A stretch of DNA of 64,000 nt. Origin: JAGVSR01 sp033765145. GTDB lineage: Bacteria; Pseudomonadota; Alphaproteobacteria; Rhizobiales; Hyphomicrobiaceae. Positions 34,056 to 42,862 of this stretch are shown here, piece after piece (position 1 is the first letter of the stretch; every line of letters starts with the position of its first letter). The DNA lies in assembly GCA_033765145.1 (NCBI GenBank), contig JANRIH010000002.1:1-64000 (forward strand), given 5' to 3'. The notes beneath the pieces are model-generated. The model was not told the DNA's origin, did not search any database, and worked only from the letters and a program-made list of their open reading frames with translations. A program made the translations under genes and the position numbers.

Positions 34056-34471
34056 CCCGAGCGCCCCAAGCGCCTAGTTCTTGTTCAGTCGCCGCCGGAT
34101 TTTTACGCGTGCCTTCGGCAAACGCCCCGGCGCACCTAGCCCGAGGCATGATGCAGGTCATTGAGCCGATTGGCGTTTTTCGAATGCGCGTTCCCAAGCG
34201 TTATGCTGAATGCGGCAATTTCCATGCCATGACGATCACGTGACTGATCTCGCGCCGCGAGTGTGAGCGACGTTCACGAATGCGCGTGCGCAAAAGAACG
34301 ACCCGATGCGACGTCAATCCTGAGCGGTTCCGAGTGCAGGGCCGGGCAGTATCGAGCGGCCCCACGCATCCAACATCACAGCCACGGCGACAGCCGTTCG
34401 GCCCGAGGTTGATTCACCCATGTCTTGAGAACGATCTGTCACCTATGTGTCCGGTATGGACAGGCGAAGTT
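34056..34471. other. Intergenic region between glsA and tRNA-Thr
   Basis: This 416-bp region holds the glsA promoter (minus), including the sigma-54-like sequence at 34214-34229. No protein gene is supported; the short frames look random. Confidence 0.5.
34214..34229 (-). promoter_or_regulatory. Sigma-54-like promoter upstream of glsA
   Basis: On the minus strand TGGCATG-GAAA-TTGCC has one change from the RpoN consensus (TGGCAT for TGGCAC). The GG and GC are 12 bp apart. It is 159 bp upstream of the glutaminase start; RpoN control would suit a nitrogen enzyme. Confidence 0.45.
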
Positions 34472-34546
34472 TGGTGCCGGCTGAGGGATTTGAACCCCCG
34501 ACCCCCTGATTACAAATCAGGTGCACTACCCCTGTGCTAAGCCGGC
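34472..34546 (-). tRNA. tRNA-Thr (anticodon TGT)
   Basis: This is 75 nt on the minus strand. The acceptor is GCCGGCT / AGCCGGC with discriminator A and encoded CCA. The anticodon stem-loop is CTGATTTGTAATCAG with TGT at 34514-34512, and the T-arm is TCGGGGGTTCAAATCCC. It reads ACA codons. It sits between the signalling island and the large minus-strand polysaccharide block, a natural boundary for an acquired region. Confidence 0.97.
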
Positions 34547-34835
34547 GGAAACGGGACGCAATCGCAGCGCAGCCGTTCGCGCGGCGTATATAGCCCGATT
34601 GCGCCGCCTCGGCCAAGCACGAATGAAAACCACGCCAGATCATGGTCTTGCATCGGATCACCATCAGCGAGGCCGCAAACCTCACGACGCAAAAAATTGA
34701 ACGACAGGACGCTGAGCGCGGCGCCCGGGACAACGTCCAACAGTGGTGAGGGAGGAGAAGATGCGGCCGACTAAGCCGCTGAGAGAGACCGAGACATGCC
34801 TGCGGTCACGCCGGGCCTCGCGAGCCCGGATCGGC

Positions 34836-36146
34836 TCAAGGGCCGGTTGCCAAGGTCCCCGAGTGAGCGGGCCCTGACGGCCGCGCCTCCGCCTCCCCCG
34901 TCCCAGTCAATTCCGACAGGAGCGCCGTCCACGCTGCGACGGCCTGAGGCAGATCGTAGTGCGCGAGAAAAGCTGCACGCGCCCGCGTGCCCATGGCGCC
35001 GCTCATGTCCGGTTCGCGCGCCAACTGGCGTATGACGTCGACCAGCCGCCCGGCGTCCCCTTCAGGGACCGAGAAACCCGTCCCGGTCCGGTCGAGCAGG
35101 CGCGCGATCTCGCCGTCCGGATCGCCGATGAAAATGGCCGGACGACCGGCCGCCGCGATCCCATAGTATTTGCTCGGAACGATGAGGCCCTCGAGTTCGG
35201 GCCGCAATGAGATGAGGTGCACATCGGGCACCGATAGGCTCTCCGCAAGCCGCTCCCGCGGCTGATAGGGACGGAACGTCACCGAGGTGAGCCCCCGTTG
35301 CTCCACCTCCGACCGCAATCGTTCGACGAGCGCGCCGCCGCCGATGAAGACCCAGGCGATCGGACGTTGAGTAACGTCAGATGCCGCGCCCGCACGCCCT
35401 TCAATGAGAGAAATGGCTTCTACGAATGTCGAGATATCGTGCGCGCGCCCGAGATTGCCCGAGTATCCGACAACGAAGGTCTGGGCCAGGCCCCACTCGG
35501 TCCGGAGCGCATTCCGTTCCGCCGCGATCGGCCTCACGAAACGTCCATCGCCCCAGTTCGGAATAATCCGGATGCGCGCGGGCGTCACACCGAGGCCGGC
35601 GACGACGTCGGCCATGCGCTCGCCGAGAACGACATTGGTGCGCGCCCTGAGGAGTGACCGGTTCCGCAATCCTCTAAGAAACCCGAAGAACACACGCGAG
35701 ACCCGCGACCGGGACATGCCGAGTTCGGTCGCGACCTCCGGAAAGATGTCCTGCAGCCAGTTGACCAGAACCGCGCCTTTCAAACGCGCGATCGGAGCGG
35801 CCAGCACCGACAGCATCGGCGGATCGGTCTTGGCGACAACGACATCCCACCGCCGCGCAAGGCGGAGAAGCATCACGGCCGAGGTCAGATAGAATGTCGC
35901 GTAATCGACAGCCCGGCCGACGAGCGCCGAGCGCCCGAACCGTGTCGACCAGCATCGCCAGACTTTGACCCCCGCGATCTCATCCCGCGCCGCCAGGCGC
36001 GCATGAGGACGCTCGTATTCCTGCCGCGAGGTTACGATGTGAACGTCATGGCCTTCCGCCGCCAGCGCGAACGCCAGTTCGGACAGCTTCTGGCTCGTCG
36101 CCGAAAGGTCGGGGTGGAAGTATCGATTGACAAATATGAGCTTCAA
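34836..36146 (-). CDS. Glycosyltransferase family 4 (WcaI-type)
   Basis: A GT-B enzyme. The family-like beginning is LKLIFVNRYFHPDLSATSQKL, so the TTG at 36146 is taken as start (436 residues). The frame is open further upstream, but that part overlaps the flippase in another frame. Inside are WDVVVAKTDPPMLSV, LVNWLQDIFPEVATELGM and the donor site ELEGLIVPSKYYGIAAAGRPAIFI, as in WcaI/fucosyl-type transferases. Its start lies about 56 bp past the flippase stop. It is the 3'-most gene of the minus-strand block. The start codon is uncertain because no Shine-Dalgarno is visible. Confidence 0.82.
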   Translation of the reverse strand: MKLIFVNRYFHPDLSATSQKLSELAFALAAEGHDVHIVTSRQEYERPHARLAARDEIAGVKVWRCWSTRFGRSALVGRAVDYATFYLTSAVMLLRLARRWDVVVAKTDPPMLSVLAAPIARLKGAVLVNWLQDIFPEVATELGMSRSRVSRVFFGFLRGLRNRSLLRARTNVVLGERMADVVAGLGVTPARIRIIPNWGDGRFVRPIAAERNALRTEWGLAQTFVVGYSGNLGRAHDISTFVEAISLIEGRAGAASDVTQRPIAWVFIGGGALVERLRSEVEQRGLTSVTFRPYQPRERLAESLSVPDVHLISLRPELEGLIVPSKYYGIAAAGRPAIFIGDPDGEIARLLDRTGTGFSVPEGDAGRLVDVIRQLAREPDMSGAMGTRARAAFLAHYDLPQAVAAWTALLSELTGTGEAEARPSGPAHSGTLATGP

Positions 36147-36201
36147 TCGCGTGGCGCCGGCTTTGTCGGGTGTGAATGCGCGAGCCCGGACGTCGCCGAG
36201 G

Positions 36202-37728
36202 TCATGGCCGTCTCGATGCGAAAATACGTGCCATGCGTGACTGAACAACGTCGCGGGCTTCGCGCGGCAAGGTCGGGAACGCCGAACCATACAGCACGCC
36301 CGCAAGCGCGACGGACGCCATGAGCGTGAACCAGCCTTGTGGTGCAATCACGAGCTTAGCAGCAAGACTGGCCGCAATCGCAAAGACGAGCCAAAAAAAA
36401 CCACGCACGACGATGGCTGCGACCGGCGCCCACGCCAACCGATACCCGATGACGGCATAGGGGATCGTCAGACCGAGCGACAGGATGGCCTGTGTCGCAG
36501 CGAGGCACGCCGCCATGGCCGGCACTGGATGTGCCGCCTCCGGCGCCACGAAGATCGCGATGAGCATGAAGCCTAGCGCCGAGCCGACCGTCCACGCGCC
36601 CGGCAGATAGACCCTGTTCGCCGCAAGATTGAGCGCGCCCGCCGGGATGGCAGCGATCGTTGCAAGAGCACCCGCCGCAAGGAAGCCGAGCGTCAGACTC
36701 TCCGCCGCAAACTGCGGTCCGAGCCAGAGGCCAAGGATGTCCGCGCCGTAGCTCGCCGCCACGCCACAAGGATACGCCATCACGAAGAGCGTCAGCGCCA
36801 TCGCCCGGCGCAATTCGAGGAGAATGCCGAGGCGATCACTCTCGATACCAGCCGTCATGAGACGCGGGCTGAAGGTTCCCGCGAGTGTCAACCCGAGGCC
36901 CCGGAGCGTAGCACCTAGCACATTGATCGAGGCATAGAGGCCCGCAATTTCTGCGGATCGCATGAGCCCGAGCAGCACCACATCCATGTTGAAGAGCAGC
37001 ACAGTGCCGATCTGAATGAAAAGGACGCCACCCGCTGTCGTCCCGAGCTTCTTGTAGATCGACCGGTCGACGAGAGCGAACCTCAGATTCGGCGCTCCAT
37101 CAGAGCGAACCAACACCAGATAGAGAACAGCGAGCGAAGCGATGGCACCCGCGACGATGGCACCCGCGACGATCTCGATCGAGGGCTCCAGATACAGAAA
37201 TCCCGCGACGATGACCACGGCACGGGCGATCGGCTGGATCATCTGGCAGAGCGCATTGAGATAGATGCGATTGTGGGAGAAGTTTATTCCTTGCGCGGGA
37301 AGCGCCACAAAGCCGGCCGCAACACCGATCGCAGTCGCAACGAAGATTGTAGCCGCCTCTGGGGATGACGCATGGCCGGCCGCAAATGCGGACACGAAGA
37401 ACGGCGAAGCGAACAAGGCCAGCAGGATGACGAGAGCGGCAGCGACCGCGACCAGCAGAACGGCCGACGAAAAGACCGCGTTAGCCGCCTCGGGCGACTT
37501 CCGCGTCTCGACAAAAAGTCGGGCGAACGAATTCGACGCCGTCTGCGCGAAGAATGACACCGTCGCAAGAACGGCGAACGCGAGCGGAATGAGACTGTAC
37601 GTTGCGAGACCCAGTCCATGAATGAGGAATGGCGTCATCGCAAGCCCAATCGCGGACGTGACGATGAACGTCGCGAGCGAGGCGGCGACGTTGAGTTCGC
37701 TGTTCAAGCGCGCCCGGAAGCCCCTCAA
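36202..37728 (-). CDS. Second polysaccharide flippase (Wzx-like)
   Basis: A 508-residue inner-membrane protein with 12-14 hydrophobic segments, including NVAASLATFIVTSAIGLAMTPF at the start and LGATLRGLGLTLAGTFSPRLM in the middle, typical of the polysaccharide biosynthesis flippase family. It starts with TTG overlapping the stop of the pyruvyltransferase gene (TTGA), so translation is coupled. It should flip the lipid-linked unit made by the surrounding genes, separately from the flippase at 22207-23658. Confidence 0.87.
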   Translation of the reverse strand: MRGFRARLNSELNVAASLATFIVTSAIGLAMTPFLIHGLGLATYSLIPLAFAVLATVSFFAQTASNSFARLFVETRKSPEAANAVFSSAVLLVAVAAALVILLALFASPFFVSAFAAGHASSPEAATIFVATAIGVAAGFVALPAQGINFSHNRIYLNALCQMIQPIARAVVIVAGFLYLEPSIEIVAGAIVAGAIASLAVLYLVLVRSDGAPNLRFALVDRSIYKKLGTTAGGVLFIQIGTVLLFNMDVVLLGLMRSAEIAGLYASINVLGATLRGLGLTLAGTFSPRLMTAGIESDRLGILLELRRAMALTLFVMAYPCGVAASYGADILGLWLGPQFAAESLTLGFLAAGALATIAAIPAGALNLAANRVYLPGAWTVGSALGFMLIAIFVAPEAAHPVPAMAACLAATQAILSLGLTIPYAVIGYRLAWAPVAAIVVRGFFWLVFAIAASLAAKLVIAPQGWFTLMASVALAGVLYGSAFPTLPREARDVVQSRMARIFASRRP

Positions 37729-38993
37729 TGTCGGTCCGTTCCCGTCTGAAGCCCGGCCATGCCAACGGCCGCAACGACAGCTTCACGCGCGCGCCGCCGC
37801 CATGTCGGCAAGGTGTTGGCGATGTCGAGGGCGGCTTTGTCCCGAGATGCGACGAGCCGTTCAATGAGCGCTCGCGCACCCTCTTGGCTCAATGCTTCTG
37901 CGCCGAGGCAGAATTCGTCGTGACCGTAAAGATCCCGCATGAGACCGATGGACTTGCGGCTATAGCTGAATGCCGCCGTCGGAATACCGGAAGAAATCGC
38001 CCCGAGCGTCGCGTGAGTGCGGCTGCCGACGAAGGTATGGAGTTCGCTCATGGCCCACTTCAGTTCCGGCGCAGTTAGCGTATCGGGCAGCAGTTGAACC
38101 CGCCGCGCCGTCGAGGGATCGAGACGCGAGACGACCTTCGACAGAACGCCGTAGTCGTTGTTCCAGGGAACCGCCGCCATCACGTGCGGAACGAGCACGA
38201 CCTCGCGACCGAACTCGGCAACGACCCAGCTCACGAGTTCCGCGCCAAACGCGGCAAGTCGATCGATGTCGCCCTCGGTCACGTCCCAGAAGGCCTTCTT
38301 GCCGCCAGCGATTTGCCGGGCCTGGAACGGACTGAGATTGAGTCCGATCGCGCCCCTGCTGCGGTCGACGTCCCAACACGGTTTGGCCGGAGCCTCCGGC
38401 TGCATGGCAATCGCAGGATCAGCCATGAGCGTCACATTTTCGAGCCCGCAAGACTTGAGATACTGCTCCGAGATCGTTTCGCGCACGAAAACCTGCCGAA
38501 GTCGCGAGAAATGCCCCATGATCTCCTTTTCGAATAGCGGATCCGCATTGAAGGGCCCCACGGAAGCCCCCCAGATCATCAAAGGCAAACGAGCGCCGAG
38601 AAGCGCATGATCGAGATCGATGAAGGAGTACGGTCGGCCATAGTCGAGCGTGTAGTTGTCGCCACCGACCTCGAGCACGAGGTCGGCGCCGCCGTCCAGC
38701 AGACGTCCAAGTTCGCGATAGTCGAAACCGGAGCGTTGTCCGAAGAGCCGCCGCATGACCTTCCGAACGATTGATCTGCGGGGCCGGGGCACGAGTGCGA
38801 TCTGGGGCGGCTCCTTGGGACTGACCGCGGGCAGCCCTTGTCCAGCGGAGCCTGCCGGTACGATGACGCCGGAACGCATGTTGACGCCCGGGCCGAGCAC
38901 CTCCCGGAAGAGCGCCAGCGTACCGAGCGCGATCGCCTGGCATCCGCGATTGGCGCTCGTGCTGTTGCCGACGAGAACGATTTTGGCCGTCAT
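37725..38993 (-). CDS. Polysaccharide pyruvyl transferase family protein
   Basis: Transfers pyruvate from phosphoenolpyruvate to a sugar as a ketal, adding negative charge to the polymer. The 422 residues show the family opening KIVLVGNSTSANRGCQAIALGTL, DLVLEVGGDNYTLDYG, LPLMIWGASVGPF, RQVFVRETISEQYLKSCG and the C-terminal ELHTFVGSRTHATLGAISSGIPTAAFSYSRKSIG. The next gene upstream (39011-40423) is an FrhB-like iron-sulfur protein, a pairing seen repeatedly in polysaccharide clusters. Confidence 0.9.
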   Translation of the reverse strand: MTAKIVLVGNSTSANRGCQAIALGTLALFREVLGPGVNMRSGVIVPAGSAGQGLPAVSPKEPPQIALVPRPRRSIVRKVMRRLFGQRSGFDYRELGRLLDGGADLVLEVGGDNYTLDYGRPYSFIDLDHALLGARLPLMIWGASVGPFNADPLFEKEIMGHFSRLRQVFVRETISEQYLKSCGLENVTLMADPAIAMQPEAPAKPCWDVDRSRGAIGLNLSPFQARQIAGGKKAFWDVTEGDIDRLAAFGAELVSWVVAEFGREVVLVPHVMAAVPWNNDYGVLSKVVSRLDPSTARRVQLLPDTLTAPELKWAMSELHTFVGSRTHATLGAISSGIPTAAFSYSRKSIGLMRDLYGHDEFCLGAEALSQEGARALIERLVASRDKAALDIANTLPTWRRRAREAVVAAVGMAGLQTGTDRH

Positions 38994-39010
38994 GACGTCG
39001 CCGATGCCTG

Positions 39011-40423
39011 CTAGCTGAAAAGCCGTCGCTTCAAGACCGACAGCGCGCGGCGAACGCCATTGACGGCGCGCCGCCAGGCCGGAGGCCGGTAGAGCGCGTC
39101 GTAGGCGTCCGTCAAGGGGCGCAGACGCGCTTCAAAGCCCGTAAGCGCCAGGAAGCCGGCCCCTGGCTCGGCCGAAAATTCATGCGACGCTTGCGAAATT
39201 CGCAGTCTGAGGTCGTATATGCGGCGTCTCTGTGCAGGCAGGCGCATCGACGGCGCGACTCTCTTGCGCGGCCGCCAGAGACCTTGCCGATCCTTGAGTG
39301 CCAAACGGTAAGCGAGCCCCTCGCGCCGGTCTCTGAGCCCGCCTAACTGCGACTGCACGACATCGGCATCCGACACAGCGTCCATTTTGAGTTCGCCCGC
39401 CGCAATGCCGGCCTCGATCAGGGCCTCAACCTCGCGCGTTCTGACCACGATGATGTTGGTCCCCTTCCAATCACGGATGTATCCGGGCAGCCAGGCGTCG
39501 CCGATCGAAATATCCGCCGTCTCACCGACGACATCATCGCAATAGTCGCAGGCCGGGTATCTGAAGAAGCCATAGCCCCAGTTTCCGCCGTAGACCTCCG
39601 ACATCCGCACGATGTTCTCGTCGCCGGATCGCGTGGTGATCTGCGCCGAATAGTCTGATGCCAATCGCTCGGGCACCTTGTGCCGGAAGTCGATCGTGCC
39701 GACATCCCGAGGCGCGACGGAAGCCCGCAATGCGAGATAGTCGGCGAACCGCGCGCTCTTGAGATGACCGCAGACGATCGCAATCCTGTACGCCACGCGC
39801 TCCGCGATCTCAGGCACGGATCGGGCGAGAAGCTCGATGGCCTTGATGAAGCAAGGCGTGCCGACCACCGCATAGCGTCCCGGGCGATCGAGGACTTGAG
39901 CCAACGCGGCCGACATCTCGACGGGATAGTAGCGAGACTTGGCGCCGGCACGGATCTCGTCGAGCGATGTGGAAAGCCGGTAGCCGAACAACGGCCGGTC
40001 GCCAGCCGGCGCGACGTGCAAGGCGCCGTCAATCATGCCGTTTTCGAAGAGTGCGCAAAGCACCCATGTGACGAGTCCGCCCGAACTGCCGACGTCACGA
40101 AAATCCGATCGTTCGACATGCCCTGCATAGCACGTTCGGAAGTGGCCGATTTCTCCTCGCCATGCCCCGCCCTCTGCCGCGAACCGCGTCCTGCCGATCT
40201 CGTCCTCGTCGGCGCTGGCGCCGGAAAACGGACAGATGGCCTCGAACGGTTCCGGCACCCGATGGCCCGCTCCGGCGACGGCTTGAAACATGCCCCGGCC
40301 GTCGAGTTCAATTCTTACATCGCCCATGGACGGCAACGCACACGCGCCACAGCCGATACAGTATCCGCCTCCGACGACACGTTCGAACGCGCCTGACGTC
40401 GACGACGAGCTGTGCTCTTCCAT
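39011..40423 (-). CDS. FrhB/FdhB C-terminal domain iron-sulfur protein (F420 hydrogenase beta-subunit family)
   Basis: A 470-residue protein with an N-terminal 4Fe-4S motif (YCIGCGAC, C-x2-C-x2-C, and later ICPFSG) and the FrhB/FdhB-like domains: GSSGGLVTWVLCALFE, AKSRYYPVEMSAALAQV, AVVGTPCFIKAIELL, RIAIVCGHLKSARF and CDYCDDVVGETADISIGDAW. In polysaccharide clusters this family probably does redox chemistry on a sugar or cofactor; the exact reaction is not known. The ATG at 40423 overlaps the stop of the acyltransferase gene as TGATG. A C-terminal tail of about 90 basic residues looks unusual. Confidence 0.88.
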   Translation of the reverse strand: MEEHSSSSTSGAFERVVGGGYCIGCGACALPSMGDVRIELDGRGMFQAVAGAGHRVPEPFEAICPFSGASADEDEIGRTRFAAEGGAWRGEIGHFRTCYAGHVERSDFRDVGSSGGLVTWVLCALFENGMIDGALHVAPAGDRPLFGYRLSTSLDEIRAGAKSRYYPVEMSAALAQVLDRPGRYAVVGTPCFIKAIELLARSVPEIAERVAYRIAIVCGHLKSARFADYLALRASVAPRDVGTIDFRHKVPERLASDYSAQITTRSGDENIVRMSEVYGGNWGYGFFRYPACDYCDDVVGETADISIGDAWLPGYIRDWKGTNIIVVRTREVEALIEAGIAAGELKMDAVSDADVVQSQLGGLRDRREGLAYRLALKDRQGLWRPRKRVAPSMRLPAQRRRIYDLRLRISQASHEFSAEPGAGFLALTGFEARLRPLTDAYDALYRPPAWRRAVNGVRRALSVLKRRLFS

Positions 40424-41577
40424 CAGAAAACGCCGTGCCTTGAACCGACCGACGGGCGGTCGGGAACGGGACTGCGGCGGCGCAACACTCGCCCCTTCAA
40501 ATCGAGTGCCGGCTTCTCGACAAATCGCCACGAGAGGTACGCGAGCGGAAGCGTCACGAGAAGCGCGAGCACCGTGTGCGCATAGGCGTTGCCGGGACCG
40601 AGAACCCAGACGAGCGTCTGTTGGACGGGATAAGCGTAGAGATACGTCCCGTAAGAGAGATCATCGCCTTCGCTCAAGCGACCAACGACGAGCGCCGGCA
40701 GATAGGCGAGCGTGATGACGGCGTAGGCGAGCAGCAGCGGCGCCGTCAACGCGATGCCGGTCGCCGCATGGGTCGCGAAGGTTAGGACGATGAACCCCAT
40801 GAGCCAGCCGAACGACAGCACGATCCGATGCTTGAGAAGGTAGCAAAGCGCGCCGACATAGAAATGTGTCGCGAGATGGATGCCGGATTTCAGGATCGGC
40901 CCCGGTTCGGCGACACCGAAATGTGCCGCGGTGTGCAGTCCTGTGAGAACCGCGACGACAATCGCGCAGGCCCGCGCGGAGACGAGCCCGACCGTGGCGA
41001 AGGCAGCTAGCGAGAGGTACATGAGGACCTCCCAGGGCAGCGTCCAAAGCGAGGCATTGACCACATTCGGATACGGGAGCGCCTCGAACACACCCGGCAG
41101 TCCGAAGCGCGTATGAAACGGCGACAGGGACAACGCATTGATGGCGACGAAGGAGTAGACCGGCCGCCGTGTCAGGTAGTCCTCCGTCGCAAAGCTGGTA
41201 ACCAAAGGACCGAGGACGAATGCCATGAGCAGAACGACGACGATCAATGCGGGATAGATCCTCAAGGATCTCGCAAGCGCGAAGTCGACGAGGTTTCCGT
41301 TCCCCAGAAGGCTGCGCGTCACGAGGAAACCGCTCGCCACAAAGAACGTGTCGACCCCGAGCGCGGCAAACGTCGTTCCCGTCAGCCGTCGCAGCGGTTC
41401 CACTTGATACCATTCGGCCCCGGCCCACCCGAGCGGACCGAAAGCCTCTCCGTTGATGCCGTGGTTGACGATGAAGCTGTGCCCAAAGATGACGAAAACC
41501 GCAGCGGCGAGACGAATGATCCGCCAGTTGTTCTGGCGCGTCTCCGCGACGCTGGCGAGCGATACGGACTGCATCAT
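40423..41577 (-). CDS. Acyltransferase family 3 (OafA-like, polysaccharide O-acylation)
   Basis: An inner-membrane O-acyltransferase of 384 residues with about 10 spans. The N-terminus NNWRIIRLAAAVFVIFGHSFIV has the family R-x10-H arrangement with His in the second half of the first span, and VDTFFVASGFLVTRSLL follows. It should transfer acetyl or another acyl group to polysaccharide sugars. The start at 41577 (first of two ATG) is chosen because the membrane domain follows; the frame extends further upstream, antisense of nothing but overlapping the epimerase in another frame. It is coupled to the next gene. Confidence 0.88.
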   Translation of the reverse strand: MMQSVSLASVAETRQNNWRIIRLAAAVFVIFGHSFIVNHGINGEAFGPLGWAGAEWYQVEPLRRLTGTTFAALGVDTFFVASGFLVTRSLLGNGNLVDFALARSLRIYPALIVVVLLMAFVLGPLVTSFATEDYLTRRPVYSFVAINALSLSPFHTRFGLPGVFEALPYPNVVNASLWTLPWEVLMYLSLAAFATVGLVSARACAIVVAVLTGLHTAAHFGVAEPGPILKSGIHLATHFYVGALCYLLKHRIVLSFGWLMGFIVLTFATHAATGIALTAPLLLAYAVITLAYLPALVVGRLSEGDDLSYGTYLYAYPVQQTLVWVLGPGNAYAHTVLALLVTLPLAYLSWRFVEKPALDLKGRVLRRRSPVPDRPSVGSRHGVF

Positions 41578-41641
41578 CGAATGCTGCCGTCGTACGGCGT
41601 TTGCGATGAACGAACGACCGATGGATGACAGGGCCGCATTC

Positions 41642-42820
41642 CTACGTGCGCCTCGGACCGAGAAGGTTCGCCCACTCGGCCCACTCGCGGGTGAACCCCA
41701 TGCCGGTCTCGAGATCGATCTGCGGCGTATATCCGAGAACGCGCTCGGCTTTGGCGCTGGTGAATTCGACCTCGGCCGAAAGATAGTCCACCATGATTGG
41801 CGGCGGCAGGATGCGCGGCAAAGGTGTGGCTCGATCGAAGGCTTTGCCGGATCCTTTGACAATCCCGGACCGTCCGCGCCGGCGAAGCGAGCGATAGAGC
41901 GGACGGGCCAACCCGGCGATCGGGCTCGCCCGCACCGCATCCTTGACCGCCTTGCTCTCCTGGAGCGCGGCGACCGCCGCGGGAACAATGCGCGCCATCG
42001 CGCTCCAGTTGCCGCCGCCGAGCCGCGATTTGATGTCCTTCGTGCTCGCCGTTTCCACGGCAGGATAGCCGAGCATGGCTTCAAGTTGACGATAGGCCTC
42101 CAGTCGCGTGATGCGACCCGGACCTTTGATGATGAAGGTCTCGCCGACGGCCTCATCCTTGAGGCCGAGGATCAGAGCCTGCACGACATCGTCCACATAA
42201 GTCATGTTCGCGACGCCAAGGCCGTGATTAGGCAGAACCGCAAATCCGCGCCGCATGATCGTGAGCGGATTGATGACGAACGTCTCTCCCCAAGGGCCGT
42301 AGACACCGGCAACTTGGAAGATCGATGCCCTGAGGCCCCGTTGCCCGTGGGCTTTTCGAACGACGTCTTCAGCCGCGAGTTTGTCGTCGGAGTACGTCCA
42401 ACCCCACTTCCTGCGCGGCGCCGTCTCGTCAATGACACCGGACGGCGCGCCGAAATAGACGGCCGCTGTGCTGACATTGACGAACGATGTCACGTTCGCG
42501 GCGAGCGCGGCATCGACAATCGCCGTCGTTCCATCGATCGTCGTCTTCTTCATATCGGCATCGCTGCCGAATTTCCCGTAAGCCAGGTGAAAAACCGCAT
42601 CCACCCCCGCCAGCGCTCGCTTCAGGCCGTCGGCGTCTCCGATCGGAGTGAAATCGAGCTTCACGCCGTCGGCCGCAAGCCTCAGAGCGCCAGGGCTCGT
42701 CCGATGAGCGAGGACCGTTACATCGGCGTTCAACTGATTGCGGAGCACTTCCACAAGCCGCGAGCCGATGAAGCCGGTCCCTCCAGTCACGAAAACTTTG
42801 AGATCACGAAATCGCGTCAT
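41642..42820 (-). CDS. NAD-dependent epimerase/dehydratase (nucleotide-sugar SDR)
   Basis: An extended SDR of 392 residues. Rossmann motif TGGTGFIGSRLVEVL is near residue 14, VDAVFHLAYGKFGSD near 75 and VSTAAVYFG near 117. The usual Y-x3-K is replaced by WTYSDDKLAAEDVV near 138-151, keeping Tyr and Lys with an altered spacing. AGVYGPWGETFVINPL follows. Probably acts on an NDP-sugar, substrate unknown. GTG and ATG are adjacent at the start; the ATG at 42820 is chosen. It is followed by the acyltransferase. Confidence 0.85.
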   Translation of the reverse strand: MTRFRDLKVFVTGGTGFIGSRLVEVLRNQLNADVTVLAHRTSPGALRLAADGVKLDFTPIGDADGLKRALAGVDAVFHLAYGKFGSDADMKKTTIDGTTAIVDAALAANVTSFVNVSTAAVYFGAPSGVIDETAPRRKWGWTYSDDKLAAEDVVRKAHGQRGLRASIFQVAGVYGPWGETFVINPLTIMRRGFAVLPNHGLGVANMTYVDDVVQALILGLKDEAVGETFIIKGPGRITRLEAYRQLEAMLGYPAVETASTKDIKSRLGGGNWSAMARIVPAAVAALQESKAVKDAVRASPIAGLARPLYRSLRRRGRSGIVKGSGKAFDRATPLPRILPPPIMVDYLSAEVEFTSAKAERVLGYTPQIDLETGMGFTREWAEWANLLGPRRT

Positions 42821-42862
42821 CACCCGCCTTTGTTCTGTACCGTACCGACATCCGCATCGTCC

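Noticed and set aside
36147..36347. N-terminal extension of the WcaI-type glycosyltransferase
   Set aside because: The extra 67 codons overlap the end of the flippase in another frame, lack glycosyltransferase similarity and are Arg/Cys/His-rich, as expected for out-of-frame reading.
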